Source: Terripilifer ovatus
GTDB lineage: Bacteria; Pseudomonadota; Alphaproteobacteria; Rhizobiales; Beijerinckiaceae
Assembly: GCA_029222685.1 (NCBI GenBank)
Contig: JARHVB010000018.1
Location: forward strand, 59,909-123,908
Reading direction: 5' to 3'
DNA length: 64,000 nt
Positions 55,503 to 63,900 of the stretch are shown piece by piece. The notes beneath the pieces were generated by a model. It saw nothing but the letters and a program-made list of their open reading frames with translations, had not been told where the DNA came from and ran no database searches. A program made the position numbers and the translations under genes. Each line of letters opens with the position of its first letter. The stretch's first letter is position 1.

Positions 55503-55977
55503 GTTCCAGACGCTGGCGCTGGTCGATACGTTGCAGGCAGCCTATATCCGGTCTCTCAACAGCAAGGACATGAAGGGCTGGCTGGCCTGTTTTGCGCCCG
55601 GTAACGGCCAATATGAGTGCCGCACGAGCGAGAGCGACGAGCAGGATCTGCACTTGCCGCTGATGCTCGACGACTGCTATGCGCGCCTGCAGGACAGGGT
55701 GCTTTTCATCACCGAAGTCTGGTCGGGCACATATACCGACTATGCGACGCGGCACTTCGTGCAGCGGATCAGTGCCCAGCGCGGCGCAGACGGGCTGTAT
55801 CAGGTCACAACCAATTTCATGGTCGCCTATACGACGGCCCGGCGCCAGACCGAAATCCTGGTCGCCGGCCGCTATGAGGACGACATCGCCGTCGATAAGA
55901 CCGCCGCCACCTTCGTCAGGAAGCGCGCCATCCTCGATACGATCACGACCCCCCGCTATCTCGTCTATCCGATCTGA
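55495..55977 (+). CDS. Aromatic ring-hydroxylating oxygenase, small (beta) subunit
   Basis: 160 residues, the usual length, with a cystatin-like fold pattern: LVDTLQAAYIRSLNSKDMKGWLACF at the N-terminus, DDCYARLQDRVLFI in the middle and FVRKRAILDTITTPRYLVYPI at the end, the last matching the conserved C-terminus of beta subunits. It structures the alpha3beta3 oxygenase. Translationally coupled to the alpha gene. Confidence 0.9.
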   Translation: MIEFQTLALVDTLQAAYIRSLNSKDMKGWLACFAPGNGQYECRTSESDEQDLHLPLMLDDCYARLQDRVLFITEVWSGTYTDYATRHFVQRISAQRGADGLYQVTTNFMVAYTTARRQTEILVAGRYEDDIAVDKTAATFVRKRAILDTITTPRYLVYPI

Positions 55978-56046
55978 CGCGCCTGACGCCGGGAGGGCGG
56001 CGTCGCGCGCGACCATGCACGACACAACAACAGAGGGAGAAATCAG

Positions 56047-57027
56047 ATGTCGCTCACCCATAGCCGTTGGAGCCGCGGGAAACTGTTGGCGCTTGCCTTG
56101 CTTATCTTTGCTTCGCCGGCAGGGGCTGAGGAAGCCTGGACCAAGATGGTGCGGATCATCGTGCCCGTCGCTCCCGGCGGCAGCGCCGATCTCACGGCGC
56201 GGTTGGTCGGCACCTATTTGCAGAAACGCCTCGGTACCACCGTCATCGTCGAAAACAAGCCGGGCGGCAGCGGACAGGTCGCAGTGGAAGCTGTGCTTCA
56301 GTCGGGCGCCGATGGCCACACGCTGCTGGTGTCGCCGAATGGCATCGTCACCGTCAAGGGCGGCTTCCGTCCCGATTTTCCGGACCTGCGCAAGGCGCTC
56401 ACACCGATTTCGAAACTTGCCAACGTGCCGGTCGGGATCGCGGTCAATCCGACGTCGCCGGCCAAAACGCTGGGTGATTTCATCGCACTCGCCAAGAATT
56501 CCCAACAGCCGCTGCTGTATTCGGTGCCGCTGATCGGAACGCATATGCATCTGGTCGGCGAGATGTTCCGCATGGAGACAGGCGCGCGCCTGTCAGCGGT
56601 TCCCTACAAGGGCACCGCGCCGGCGACCGTGGCGCTCGCCACCGGCGAGGTGCAGGCGACGGTCTCCGATCTCTCCACCCTGCTGCCGCAGGCGCGCGCC
56701 GGTCGGTTGCGGATTCTTGCCGCGACGGATCCCGAACGGGCGACCATGGCGCCGGATATTCCGACCGTGGCGGAATCGGGTGTGCCAGGCTTTGGTCTCA
56801 GCGCCTGGATCGGCATGTTCGCCGTCGGCGGGTCTCCCGCTGACGCGCTGGACCGGTTGAACCGCGAGACGGTCGCGATCATGAACATGCCGGATGTGCG
56901 CAGCGCGCTGCTTGCGGCAGGCCTCGAAGCCATGCCGACCAGCCGCCAGGAGATGACCGACATCATGGAACGCGACACCACGAAGTGGGCGAAGGTGGTG
57001 AAGGACGCCGGCATCAAGTTCGAGTAG
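56047..57027 (+). CDS. Tripartite tricarboxylate transporter-type substrate receptor (TctC/Bug family)
   Basis: 326 residues with a signal peptide (LLALALLIFASPAGAEE) and the TctC pattern VRIIVPVAPGGSADLTARLV, TTVIVENKPGGSGQVA and IPTVAESGVPGF. GAGGGAG lies just upstream of ATG 56047. It follows the oxygenase genes by 69 bp on the same strand, so it likely binds the oxygenase substrate or a precursor. No TctA/TctB genes are nearby. Confidence 0.9.
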   Translation: MSLTHSRWSRGKLLALALLIFASPAGAEEAWTKMVRIIVPVAPGGSADLTARLVGTYLQKRLGTTVIVENKPGGSGQVAVEAVLQSGADGHTLLVSPNGIVTVKGGFRPDFPDLRKALTPISKLANVPVGIAVNPTSPAKTLGDFIALAKNSQQPLLYSVPLIGTHMHLVGEMFRMETGARLSAVPYKGTAPATVALATGEVQATVSDLSTLLPQARAGRLRILAATDPERATMAPDIPTVAESGVPGFGLSAWIGMFAVGGSPADALDRLNRETVAIMNMPDVRSALLAAGLEAMPTSRQEMTDIMERDTTKWAKVVKDAGIKFE

Positions 57028-57028
57028 G

Positions 57029-57168
57029 CTGTGTCGATATTCACGTGATACCGGCCTGCAAATAGCGGTTCTCTGCGCTTCCGGTGCTCACGTACTTTAA
57101 GTACGCTCCGCTCCGGTTCTCGAGAACCGCCATTTTCGGCTCGGTCTGACGTGAATCTCAACACATCC
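57029..57168. repeat. Repeat element with terminal inverted repeats, family C
   Basis: The ends GGCTGTGTCGATATTCACGT and ACGTGAATCTCAACACATCC match as inverted repeats at 17 of 20 positions. Inside lie AGCGGTTCTC and GAGAACCGCC, also inverted, and the palindrome GTACTTTAAGTAC. The element fills the gap between a TctC gene and a convergent SDR gene and can fold as one long hairpin. Confidence 0.7.
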
Positions 57169-57180
57169 TATGGCGCATGT

Positions 57181-57969
57181 TTAATACCTGTCGAAGGTCG
57201 GCACGCGAAAGCCGGCGGTCAGGCCGCCGTCGACGACCAGGATCGCGCCGGTGATGTAGGAGGCGCCCGATGACGCCAGGAATACCGCAGGCGCCGCGAT
57301 TTCTTCCGGTTCGGCCGAGCGTTTGATGGCGCAGAGATCGACGAGTTCGCTCCTGCCGGTCGGCGATCTCTTCCAATAATTTTCAACACGTGGCGTGCGG
57401 GTCGAGCCCGGACAGATTGCGTTGACGCGAATGTTGTCGCGGCCGAAGTCCATCGCCATGTTTTTCGTCAGCATGACGACGCCGGCCTTGCTGGCGCTGT
57501 AGGCGCCGCATCTGTTCTCCGCAAGAATGCCGGCGATCGAGGCGATGTTGACGATGGCGCCGCCACCGCGCCGGCGCATCTCCGGGATGGCGAGATGGCA
57601 GGCGCGGTAGACTGATGTGAGATTGGTTTCCATGATCGCGTGCCATTCGTCGTCGTCCATCTCTTCGACGTTCTTCGGCATGTTGGTGCCGGCCACATTG
57701 AAGAGCGCGTCGAGACCACCGGCGAAACGCTGTGTTTCCGCGAAAGCGTGTTCGATATCGGCCCGATGGCGCACATTGGCGAGACAGGCGTGAACGCGGC
57801 CGCCGTCGCTACGGATTGCAGAGGCGGCGGCTTCCAGCGCGTCGGCGGCCAGATCGGAAATGACGGCGGTGCCGCCCTTGCGCGTCCATTCGCGTGCAAT
57901 GGCATAGCCGATGCCCGCCGCGGCCGCGGTAATCAATGCGACCTTGCCTTCGAACTCTGCCTTGCTCAA
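57181..57969 (-). CDS. Short-chain dehydrogenase/reductase, possible dihydrodiol dehydrogenase
   Basis: 262 residues if it starts at TTG 57969, which has GGGAGG 5 nt upstream; thirteen earlier codons to ATG 58008 are open but have no ribosome-binding site. The cofactor loop is ITAAAAGIG (Ala replaces the first Gly of TGxxxGIG), NVAGTN follows, and the catalytic site is YSASKAG with Ser in NIASIAG. The C-terminus ends in GAILVVDGGLTAG. By position beside a ring-hydroxylating oxygenase it could oxidise a cis-dihydrodiol (NahB-like role), as inference. Confidence 0.87.
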   Translation of the reverse strand: MSKAEFEGKVALITAAAAGIGYAIAREWTRKGGTAVISDLAADALEAAASAIRSDGGRVHACLANVRHRADIEHAFAETQRFAGGLDALFNVAGTNMPKNVEEMDDDEWHAIMETNLTSVYRACHLAIPEMRRRGGGAIVNIASIAGILAENRCGAYSASKAGVVMLTKNMAMDFGRDNIRVNAICPGSTRTPRVENYWKRSPTGRSELVDLCAIKRSAEPEEIAAPAVFLASSGASYITGAILVVDGGLTAGFRVPTFDRY

Positions 57970-58122
57970 CCGATCCTCCCGCTGAAAGAGCCAGCATTTT
58001 TCAAGCACATCTGATCGCTCGCGAACAATTCAACCGGTGGATTGAAGGCATGAACACATTGCATTCACCGGCGGCGCTCATTCGCAGGTAGCATCCGCGT
58101 CACGAGAGGGAGGTTCTGGTTC

Positions 58123-59127
58123 ATGGCGCGCAAGAAACAGCTTTTGCAGGCGAGCGATATTCATGGCGCCTGGGTCATCATGCCGACGCCGGCGAAGCCG
58201 GGTGCCGAGGACTGGCGCGCGCAGGACACCGTGGATCTCGATGAAGCCGCGCGTTGCGCCGAACGGCTGGTGGCGGCGGGTGTCGACGGCATCCTGAGCC
58301 TTGGCACCTTCGGCGAGGGCGCGACTCTGACGCCGGACGAGAAGAAAGCCTTCATCGGCTGTGTCGTCGAGACCATCCGTGGCCGCGTCCCGTATTTCTG
58401 CGGCACGACGAGTCTCAGCACCCGCGAGACCGTGCGGCAGACGCGGGAAGCCGCCGACATGGGCGTCGATGGAACCATGCTCGGGCCGCCGATGTGGTGC
58501 GAGGCGGATACGCCGACCGCCGTGCAGTTCTATCGCGATCTCGCGGAGGCCTGTCCCGACATGGCGATCTGTGTCTATGCCAATCCGGAAGCCTTCAAAT
58601 TTGATTTTCCGCGACCCTTCTGGGCTCAGGTCGCCGAGATTCCCCAGGTCGTCACGGCGAAGTATCTGGGCATCGCGCAGATCGTCGCCGATCTGCGGCT
58701 GGTCAAGGGACGCATCAAGTTCCTGCCGACGGATACCATCTACTATGCCGCCGCGCGGATCGACCCCGAAGCCTGCGATGCGTTCTGGACCGGCGGCGCC
58801 TGCTGCGGTCCCGCGCCGACGATCAAACTGCGGGACGAAATCGCGAAGGCGCGCCGGACCGGCGATTGGGCCGCCGCCAAGGCCATCGCCGAAGCGATCA
58901 GCGCGGCCAACGGGCCGCTGTTTCCGCATGGCTCTTTCGCGGAATTCTCCAAGTACAATATCGGCCTCGAAAAGGCGCGCATCAATGCCGCCGGCTGGAT
59001 GAACTGCGGCCCGGCGCGGCCGCCCTATCATGTGGTGCCGGAAGCCTATCTTGCGGGCGCGCGTGCGGCGGGTGAGTTGTGGGGCAGGTTGCACGCGCAG
59101 TGCGAAGGCGGCCTCGTCCCGGCATGA
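58123..59127 (+). CDS. Trans-o-hydroxybenzylidenepyruvate hydratase-aldolase-like protein (NahE/PhdJ type, DapA superfamily)
   Basis: 334 residues, strongly reminiscent of NahE from its start ([12 protein letters not shown]) through [48 protein letters not shown] and [12 protein letters not shown]. The Schiff-base Lys180 is in VVTAKYLGI and Tyr152 in CVYANP. NahE cleaves trans-o-hydroxybenzylidenepyruvate to salicylaldehyde and pyruvate. It overlaps the next gene by ATGA. The similarity is recalled, not searched; the actual substrate may be a related hydroxybenzylidenepyruvate. Confidence 0.87.
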   Translation: MARKKQLLQASDIHGAWVIMPTPAKPGAEDWRAQDTVDLDEAARCAERLVAAGVDGILSLGTFGEGATLTPDEKKAFIGCVVETIRGRVPYFCGTTSLSTRETVRQTREAADMGVDGTMLGPPMWCEADTPTAVQFYRDLAEACPDMAICVYANPEAFKFDFPRPFWAQVAEIPQVVTAKYLGIAQIVADLRLVKGRIKFLPTDTIYYAAARIDPEACDAFWTGGACCGPAPTIKLRDEIAKARRTGDWAAAKAIAEAISAANGPLFPHGSFAEFSKYNIGLEKARINAAGWMNCGPARPPYHVVPEAYLAGARAAGELWGRLHAQCEGGLVPA

Positions 59128-59738
59128 CCGCGCCGATCGATTTCCATTTCGACTTCATAAGCCCGTTCAGCTATTTCGCGCTGCAACGACTGCCCGATAT
59201 CGCGCGCCGGTTCGGGCGCGATATCATTTATCATCCCGTCGATCTGGCGGCGTTGAAGCTGCGGGCAGGCAATACCGCGCCGCCGACGCGCATGATGCCG
59301 ATGAAGCTTAGGCATCTCAAGATCGACCAGCAGCGCTGGGCCCGCCACTACGGCGTGCCGATCGCGACGCCGGCTCACTATGATTCGAACCTCATCAATC
59401 GGGGCGCATTCCTCGCGCTCGATCGGGGTTGTATCGAACCCTATGCGCTCTACGCCTATGCCCGCATCTGGGGCGAGGGCTGGAGCATGCTGGACGAGCG
59501 CCTGTTCGCCGGTGCGGCGGACATCTGCGGCTGCGACCTCAACCATTTTATCGATTTCGCCAAGTCCGATGCGAGTGCTGCACGCTACGCTCAATCGACG
59601 GGTGCTGCCCATGAGCGCGGCGTCTTCGGCGTGCCGACGATGGCCGTCGGCGACGAGATGTGGTGGGGCAACGACCGTCTCGACTTCATGACGGAATGGC
59701 TCACGCAAAATAGTGACAAGAACAGGAACCCGGGATGA
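59124..59738 (+). CDS. 2-hydroxychromene-2-carboxylate isomerase-like protein (NahD type, DsbA fold)
   Basis: 204 residues. [16 protein letters not shown] contains Ser13, equivalent to the glutathione-activating Ser11 of Nah[24 protein letters not shown]-like IWGEGWSM, and the C-terminal [20 protein letters not shown] follow the family closely. The enzyme isomerises 2-hydroxychromene-2-carboxylate to trans-o-hydroxybenzylidenepyruvate with glutathione. It overlaps the preceding and following genes by ATGA, placing it in one coupled unit with the aldolase and dioxygenase. Confidence 0.9.
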   Translation: MTAPIDFHFDFISPFSYFALQRLPDIARRFGRDIIYHPVDLAALKLRAGNTAPPTRMMPMKLRHLKIDQQRWARHYGVPIATPAHYDSNLINRGAFLALDRGCIEPYALYAYARIWGEGWSMLDERLFAGAADICGCDLNHFIDFAKSDASAARYAQSTGAAHERGVFGVPTMAVGDEMWWGNDRLDFMTEWLTQNSDKNRNPG

Positions 59739-60649
59739 GCATGGATCCGAAAGTCACCGGCGTTCGCAGCGTCGAGCTGAATGTGCGCGATCTCGCGGCA
59801 AGCCTGGATTACTACACACGCCATTGGGGGCTCACCGAAGTGGACCGCCGCGAGGACCGCGCTGTCCTGCGCGGAACCGACACGGAGCATCATGTCGTCG
59901 AGCTGCGGCAATCGCCGCGCGCCGGCATCGCCCGGATCGCGTTCGCCGCTCCGGATGTGGCCACGGTCAATGCCCTGCACGCCAGGGTATCGGGCTTTGG
60001 TGCGCGTGTTCTTTCCGCGCCATCGGCGGTCGACGGGTTTCTGGGCGGCGGCCATGGCTTCGAGCTTATGACGCCCGATGGCGTGACGCTTCGCATCTCT
60101 GCCGAGACGGCGCGGCATCACGCCGGACCGGTCGATCCCGCCAAGCCCGTGCGGATCAATCATGTGGTCCTGAACACCTCCGATCTCGAAGCCCAGCAGC
60201 GCTTCTTCTGCGACCTGCTCGGCTTCCGCTTCTCCGACAGCATCGGTCACATGAGCTTCATACGCTGTTCGGCCAACCATCATTCGATTGCGCTGGCAAA
60301 GGCCGATGGCGCCTCCCTCAATCATGTCGCCTTCGATCTCGCGAATTTCGATACGCTCATGCAAGGCGTCGGCCGTATGCGCCTGGCGAGTCATGAGCCC
60401 GGCTGGGGCGTCGGCCGCCATGCGGCGCCGGGCCACAATATTTTCGCCTATTTCGTCGATCCGAACGGCTTTGCCGTGGAGCTGACCACCGAAGTCGATC
60501 AGGTCGATGACACTTATGTCGCGCGTTACGCCGACTATTGGGGCACCCTGCCGTTGCGGCCCTGTGCCTGGGCCGGCCAGAAAATGCTGCCTTCAAAGCA
60601 GATGATCGAAGCCATGAGCGGCAGGCTCGCGCAAGGCGCGCAGCGTTAG
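59735..60649 (+). CDS. Type I extradiol dioxygenase (vicinal oxygen chelate, NahC/BphC-like)
   Basis: 304 residues, two tandem glyoxalase-like domains; only the C-terminal one binds metal. Ligands are His143 (INHVVL), His197 (LNHVAFD) and Glu249 (FAVELTTE). His182/183, His234 and Tyr239 (PGHNIFAYF) match the acid-base residues of BphC-type enzymes, so it should be active. It would open the ring of a dihydroxylated bicyclic aromatic to feed the isomerase and aldolase before it. Its stop overlaps the convergent mtaB stop by 4 bp. Confidence 0.88.
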   Translation: MSMDPKVTGVRSVELNVRDLAASLDYYTRHWGLTEVDRREDRAVLRGTDTEHHVVELRQSPRAGIARIAFAAPDVATVNALHARVSGFGARVLSAPSAVDGFLGGGHGFELMTPDGVTLRISAETARHHAGPVDPAKPVRINHVVLNTSDLEAQQRFFCDLLGFRFSDSIGHMSFIRCSANHHSIALAKADGASLNHVAFDLANFDTLMQGVGRMRLASHEPGWGVGRHAAPGHNIFAYFVDPNGFAVELTTEVDQVDDTYVARYADYWGTLPLRPCAWAGQKMLPSKQMIEAMSGRLAQGAQR

Positions 60650-61953
60650 GCCGTGGCGCACTCCAGCACCGCGCCGTCATGGCCGGTGATCGTCGCCTCG
60701 ACGATTTGGCCCCGCGCCTGTTCGCCGATGCGCACGGATGAAAAATCCTCCGCCCGGCCGATGCCGCCGCGTTCGCCCAGGACCTGCAACGTGCGGCCGA
60801 TCTGGCGGTCGAGATGGGCCGTGAGGCGCTCGGCCCCCTTCGCACGAAGGCGCGCGGCGCGTTCCTTGATGAGGTTGCCCGGCACCTGCGGCATGCGCGC
60901 GGCGGGCGTTCCCTGTCGGGGCGAATAGGGAAACACATGCAGATGGGTCAGCCCGCACGCGTCGACGAGATCGAGCGAACGGGCGAACATCTCTTCGGTC
61001 TCGGTGGGAAAGCCGGCGATGATGTCGGCGCCGAACACCATGTCGGGGCGGACGGCGCGGATGTCGGTGCAGAATTTTATCGCCTCGGCACGCGCGTGAC
61101 GCCGCTTCATCCGCTTCAGGATCATGTCGTCGCCGGCCTGCAACGACAGATGCAGGTGCGGCATGAACCGCGGCTCGGTGGCGATGGCATCGAGCAGGGT
61201 GTCGTCGGTCTCGATGCAATCGATCGACGACAGCCGCAGCCGCTCGAGCTCCGGCACATGGCGCAGGATCATCTTCACCAGACGGCCGAGATCGGGGCGG
61301 CCCGGCAGGTCGTGGCCGTAGGAGGTGATGTCGACGCCCGTGAGCACGGCCTCGCGATAGCCGTTGGCGACAAGCCGGCCGATCTGCTCGACCACATCGC
61401 CCATGGGCGAGGAGCGCGACGGGCCGCGGCCATAGGGAATGATGCAGAAGGTGCAGCGATGGTCGCAGCCGTTCTGGATCTCGACGAAGGCGCGGGTGTG
61501 CCCCTCGATGGCGTCGATGCCGTCGCCGGCGACGAAGTGATGCGCCGTGACCGGCAGCGACATGATGTCGTTGACCCGCGTGCGTAGCGAAGCGCCGATA
61601 CCGAAATCGAGCGCCTGCCAGGTCGCCGCTTGAGTCTTCTCCGCGTTGCCGATGACGGCAGCGACTTCCGGCATGGCGGCAAATGTTTCCGGCTCGATCT
61701 GGGCGGCGCAGCCGGTGACGACGATGGGCGTGCCGGGGCGCTCGCGATGCGCGCGGCGGATGGCCTGCCGCGCCTGGCGCACGGCTTCTTTTGTCACCGC
61801 GCAGGTGTTGAATACAATCAGAGAGCCGGCCTGGACGTTGTCATGTCCCGCCGCCGTGGCGGCGCGGCGGATCGCCTCGGACTCGATCGTGTTCAGACGA
61901 CAGCCGAACGTCACCACATCAAGCGGGCCAGGTGAGGGGGCTTGCACACTCAC
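60646..61953 (-). CDS. mtaB: tRNA t6A37 methylthiotransferase MtaB
   Basis: 435 residues from GTG 61953, which overlaps the dapF stop as GTGA; an ATG 29 codons earlier lies wholly inside dapF. The N-terminal UPF0004 domain has Cys18, Cys51 and Cys82, and the radical SAM motif is Cys163-DHR-Cys167-TF-Cys170. It adds the methylthio group to form ms2t6A in tRNA. The C-terminal TRAM domain is short. Its end overlaps the extradiol dioxygenase gene on the other strand by 4 bp. Confidence 0.95.
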   Translation of the reverse strand: MSVQAPSPGPLDVVTFGCRLNTIESEAIRRAATAAGHDNVQAGSLIVFNTCAVTKEAVRQARQAIRRAHRERPGTPIVVTGCAAQIEPETFAAMPEVAAVIGNAEKTQAATWQALDFGIGASLRTRVNDIMSLPVTAHHFVAGDGIDAIEGHTRAFVEIQNGCDHRCTFCIIPYGRGPSRSSPMGDVVEQIGRLVANGYREAVLTGVDITSYGHDLPGRPDLGRLVKMILRHVPELERLRLSSIDCIETDDTLLDAIATEPRFMPHLHLSLQAGDDMILKRMKRRHARAEAIKFCTDIRAVRPDMVFGADIIAGFPTETEEMFARSLDLVDACGLTHLHVFPYSPRQGTPAARMPQVPGNLIKERAARLRAKGAERLTAHLDRQIGRTLQVLGERGGIGRAEDFSSVRIGEQARGQIVEATITGHDGAVLECATA

Positions 61954-62813
61954 GATGCGAACAGAGCCGGGTCGAAGCGGCCTTCGAATTCGAGTTCGAT
62001 GGCACCGGTCATCAGCACATGGCTGTCGTGCGGCCGCCATTCGATCATAAGATCGCCGCCGGGAAGGGAGACGGTGGCCTTACGGTCGGTCATTTCCTTG
62101 CGCACGGCGCAGACGAGGGTGGCGCAGGCCGCTGATCCGCACGCCTGCGTGATGCCGGCGCCGCGTTCCCAGACTCTCAGCCTGATATGCTGGCGCGAAA
62201 CGACCTGGGCGAAGGAAATATTGGCGCGTTGCGGAAACATCGAATGATGCTCAAGCGCCGGACCGAGCTTGGCGAGGTCGATCGTGTCAGGGTCTTTCAC
62301 CCAGAAGACAGCGTGCGGATTGCCCATGCTGGCGGCCGAGAACGGACCGAGCGCGGCGATCTCCGGCGCGGCATCCGGCAAGCTCACCACGCGCGTGTCG
62401 GCGACCGCGCTGGCAAGGGGAATATCCCGCCATTCGAGGCGCGGCGGGCCCATGTCGACGGTGAAATTGCGCTCGCTGTTGCGCCAGCTTTCGAGGGGGC
62501 CGGCGCTTGTTTCGAGCAGGACGTGGTCGTATTGGCTGTCGCGCAGCAGGGCCCAGGCGACGCAGCGCGTGCCGTTGCCGCAGGAGGCCGATTCCGAGCC
62601 GTCATTGTTGAAAATGGTCATGAACGCGTCGGCGCCGTCGCGTTTGGGCTCGCGCAGAACCATCAATTGATCGTAGGCGAGACCGTCGCCGCGGGCGATG
62701 GCGCGGGCGTCCTGCGGGGTGACATTGAGTTTGGTGCCGCGCAAGTCGACGACGACGATCGCGTTGCCGATGCCGTTCATCTTCAGAAAGGGATGGTTTG
62801 CTAGCGGGTTCAT
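61950..62813 (-). CDS. dapF: Diaminopimelate epimerase
   Basis: 287 residues. The two catalytic cysteines are Cys78 in ASCGNGTRC and Cys225 in QACGSAAC, with the N-terminal KMNGIGNAIVVVD. It converts LL- to meso-diaminopimelate for lysine and peptidoglycan. It is translationally coupled to mtaB (GTGA). It lies at the edge of the inserted block, whose other side is marked by ftsY. Confidence 0.97.
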   Translation of the reverse strand: MNPLANHPFLKMNGIGNAIVVVDLRGTKLNVTPQDARAIARGDGLAYDQLMVLREPKRDGADAFMTIFNNDGSESASCGNGTRCVAWALLRDSQYDHVLLETSAGPLESWRNSERNFTVDMGPPRLEWRDIPLASAVADTRVVSLPDAAPEIAALGPFSAASMGNPHAVFWVKDPDTIDLAKLGPALEHHSMFPQRANISFAQVVSRQHIRLRVWERGAGITQACGSAACATLVCAVRKEMTDRKATVSLPGGDLMIEWRPHDSHVLMTGAIELEFEGRFDPALFAS

Positions 62814-62822
62814 CGGGGCCCT

Positions 62823-62940
62823 GATGTTCCATAGCGTTCCGATCCAATCGGATTGGAATACGCGGCGGTTTCTAAAAAAGAGAGCACTTTCTTCACGCGA
62901 ACCAATACCCGCTTCGCCTGAAAATGCTCTCTTGCCTCAC
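62823..62940. repeat. Dispersed intergenic repeat, family D, within the dapF upstream region
   Basis: On the minus strand the sequence GAGCATTTTCAGGCGAAGC, GGTTCGCGTGAAGAAAGTGC then CCAATCCGATTGG resembles a common Hyphomicrobiales repeat (recalled, not searched). It has inverted ends (GAGAGCACTTTC and GAAAATGCTCTC, 11 of 12 paired). It occupies most of the 62814-63161 spacer; the remainder (62941-63161) is AT-richer and likely holds the promoters of dapF and the exported protein gene. Confidence 0.55.
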
Positions 62941-63161
62941 TCAAAGCCGTTTCTATAGCGGAAATGTCGTCCTCAGGCCAATTGGGGCAATGCCTATTTA
63001 AAGGGCGCGATGCAACCAAAGATTTCACAGTGAATTAGGCGGTCTGGGTAGTTCCGCGCAATGTGTTCAACTGTCTTGTCTTACTGTCTTGGATTTGCCG
63101 TAAGGATCGGTAGAACTAGTCGAATCGCGCGCGTGCCGCGTCTCGTTCCGCTGGAGCGGTC

Positions 63162-63872
63162 ATGTCCCTCATTGCATTCAAAACAACAATCGCAAGCCGA
63201 ATTTTTGCAGGTCTTGCGCTGGCAGCGATGATGGCCGCCGCGCCGGTCGGGTTTGCCGCGGCGCAGACGCCGCCTTCCTCCACTCCGGCAACTCCGGCAG
63301 CGCCCGCCGTCCCGGCACCCGCGGCGCCGGATTCCGCGACACCAAATCCCGCAGCGCCAAATCCTGCCACGCCTGGCGCCGACACGCCGTCGGTCGGCGA
63401 TTCGTCGACGTCCTCTGTCGTCGCCGTCGAACTCTCCGCCCGTCCGGCTCTGTCCTATGCCGGAAAATCCGACTGGGACGACGGCTACAAGACGATCATG
63501 GACGCGATCGCCAAGTTGCGGGCCGAGGCGGCGCGCGCCGGCCTCAAGCCGATCGGCCATCCGCTGACGGTGTTTCTGTCCACCGACGATGCCGGCTTCC
63601 GCTTCGAGGCGATGCTTCCGCTCGATGCGCCCCCGGCCGACGCCAAGGTCGGCAGCGATTTCAAGGTATCGCAGACGCCGGCGGGCAAGGCGATCAAGTT
63701 CGAACATCGCGGATCGTATGAAGAGATCGAGTCGACGTATGAGGCGATCACCGCCTGGCTCGACGAGAAAAATCTCGATTCGCGCGATCTCTTCATCGAG
63801 GAATATCTCAACGACGCGAAGGGCTCCGACGACACCGACCTGCAGGTCGATGTCTATGTTTTCGTGAAGTAA
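63162..63872 (+). CDS. Exported protein with GyrI-like/AraC effector-binding domain
   Basis: 236 residues. A signal peptide (IFAGLALAAMMAAAPVGFAAAQ) is followed by an Ala/Pro/Thr-rich linker with NPA-type repeats (about 36-80) and a C-terminal domain (about 88-236) resembling GyrI-like small-molecule-binding domains (ALSYAGKSDWDDGY, HPLTVFLSTDDAGFRFEAMLP, KAIKFEHRGSYEEIESTYEA, FIEEYLND). The domain usually binds small ligands in the cytoplasm; here it would be exported. Role unknown. Start by GGAG 6 nt upstream of ATG 63162. Confidence 0.8.
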   Translation: MSLIAFKTTIASRIFAGLALAAMMAAAPVGFAAAQTPPSSTPATPAAPAVPAPAAPDSATPNPAAPNPATPGADTPSVGDSSTSSVVAVELSARPALSYAGKSDWDDGYKTIMDAIAKLRAEAARAGLKPIGHPLTVFLSTDDAGFRFEAMLPLDAPPADAKVGSDFKVSQTPAGKAIKFEHRGSYEEIESTYEAITAWLDEKNLDSRDLFIEEYLNDAKGSDDTDLQVDVYVFVK

Positions 63873-63900
63873 CTGATTCTTATCTGCGTAAGGATCTCCC

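Noticed and set aside
62810..63028. 72-codon frame upstream of and overlapping dapF on the minus strand
   Set aside because: Most of it is made of a dispersed intergenic repeat with inverted ends, and its codon use is unlike the neighbours.
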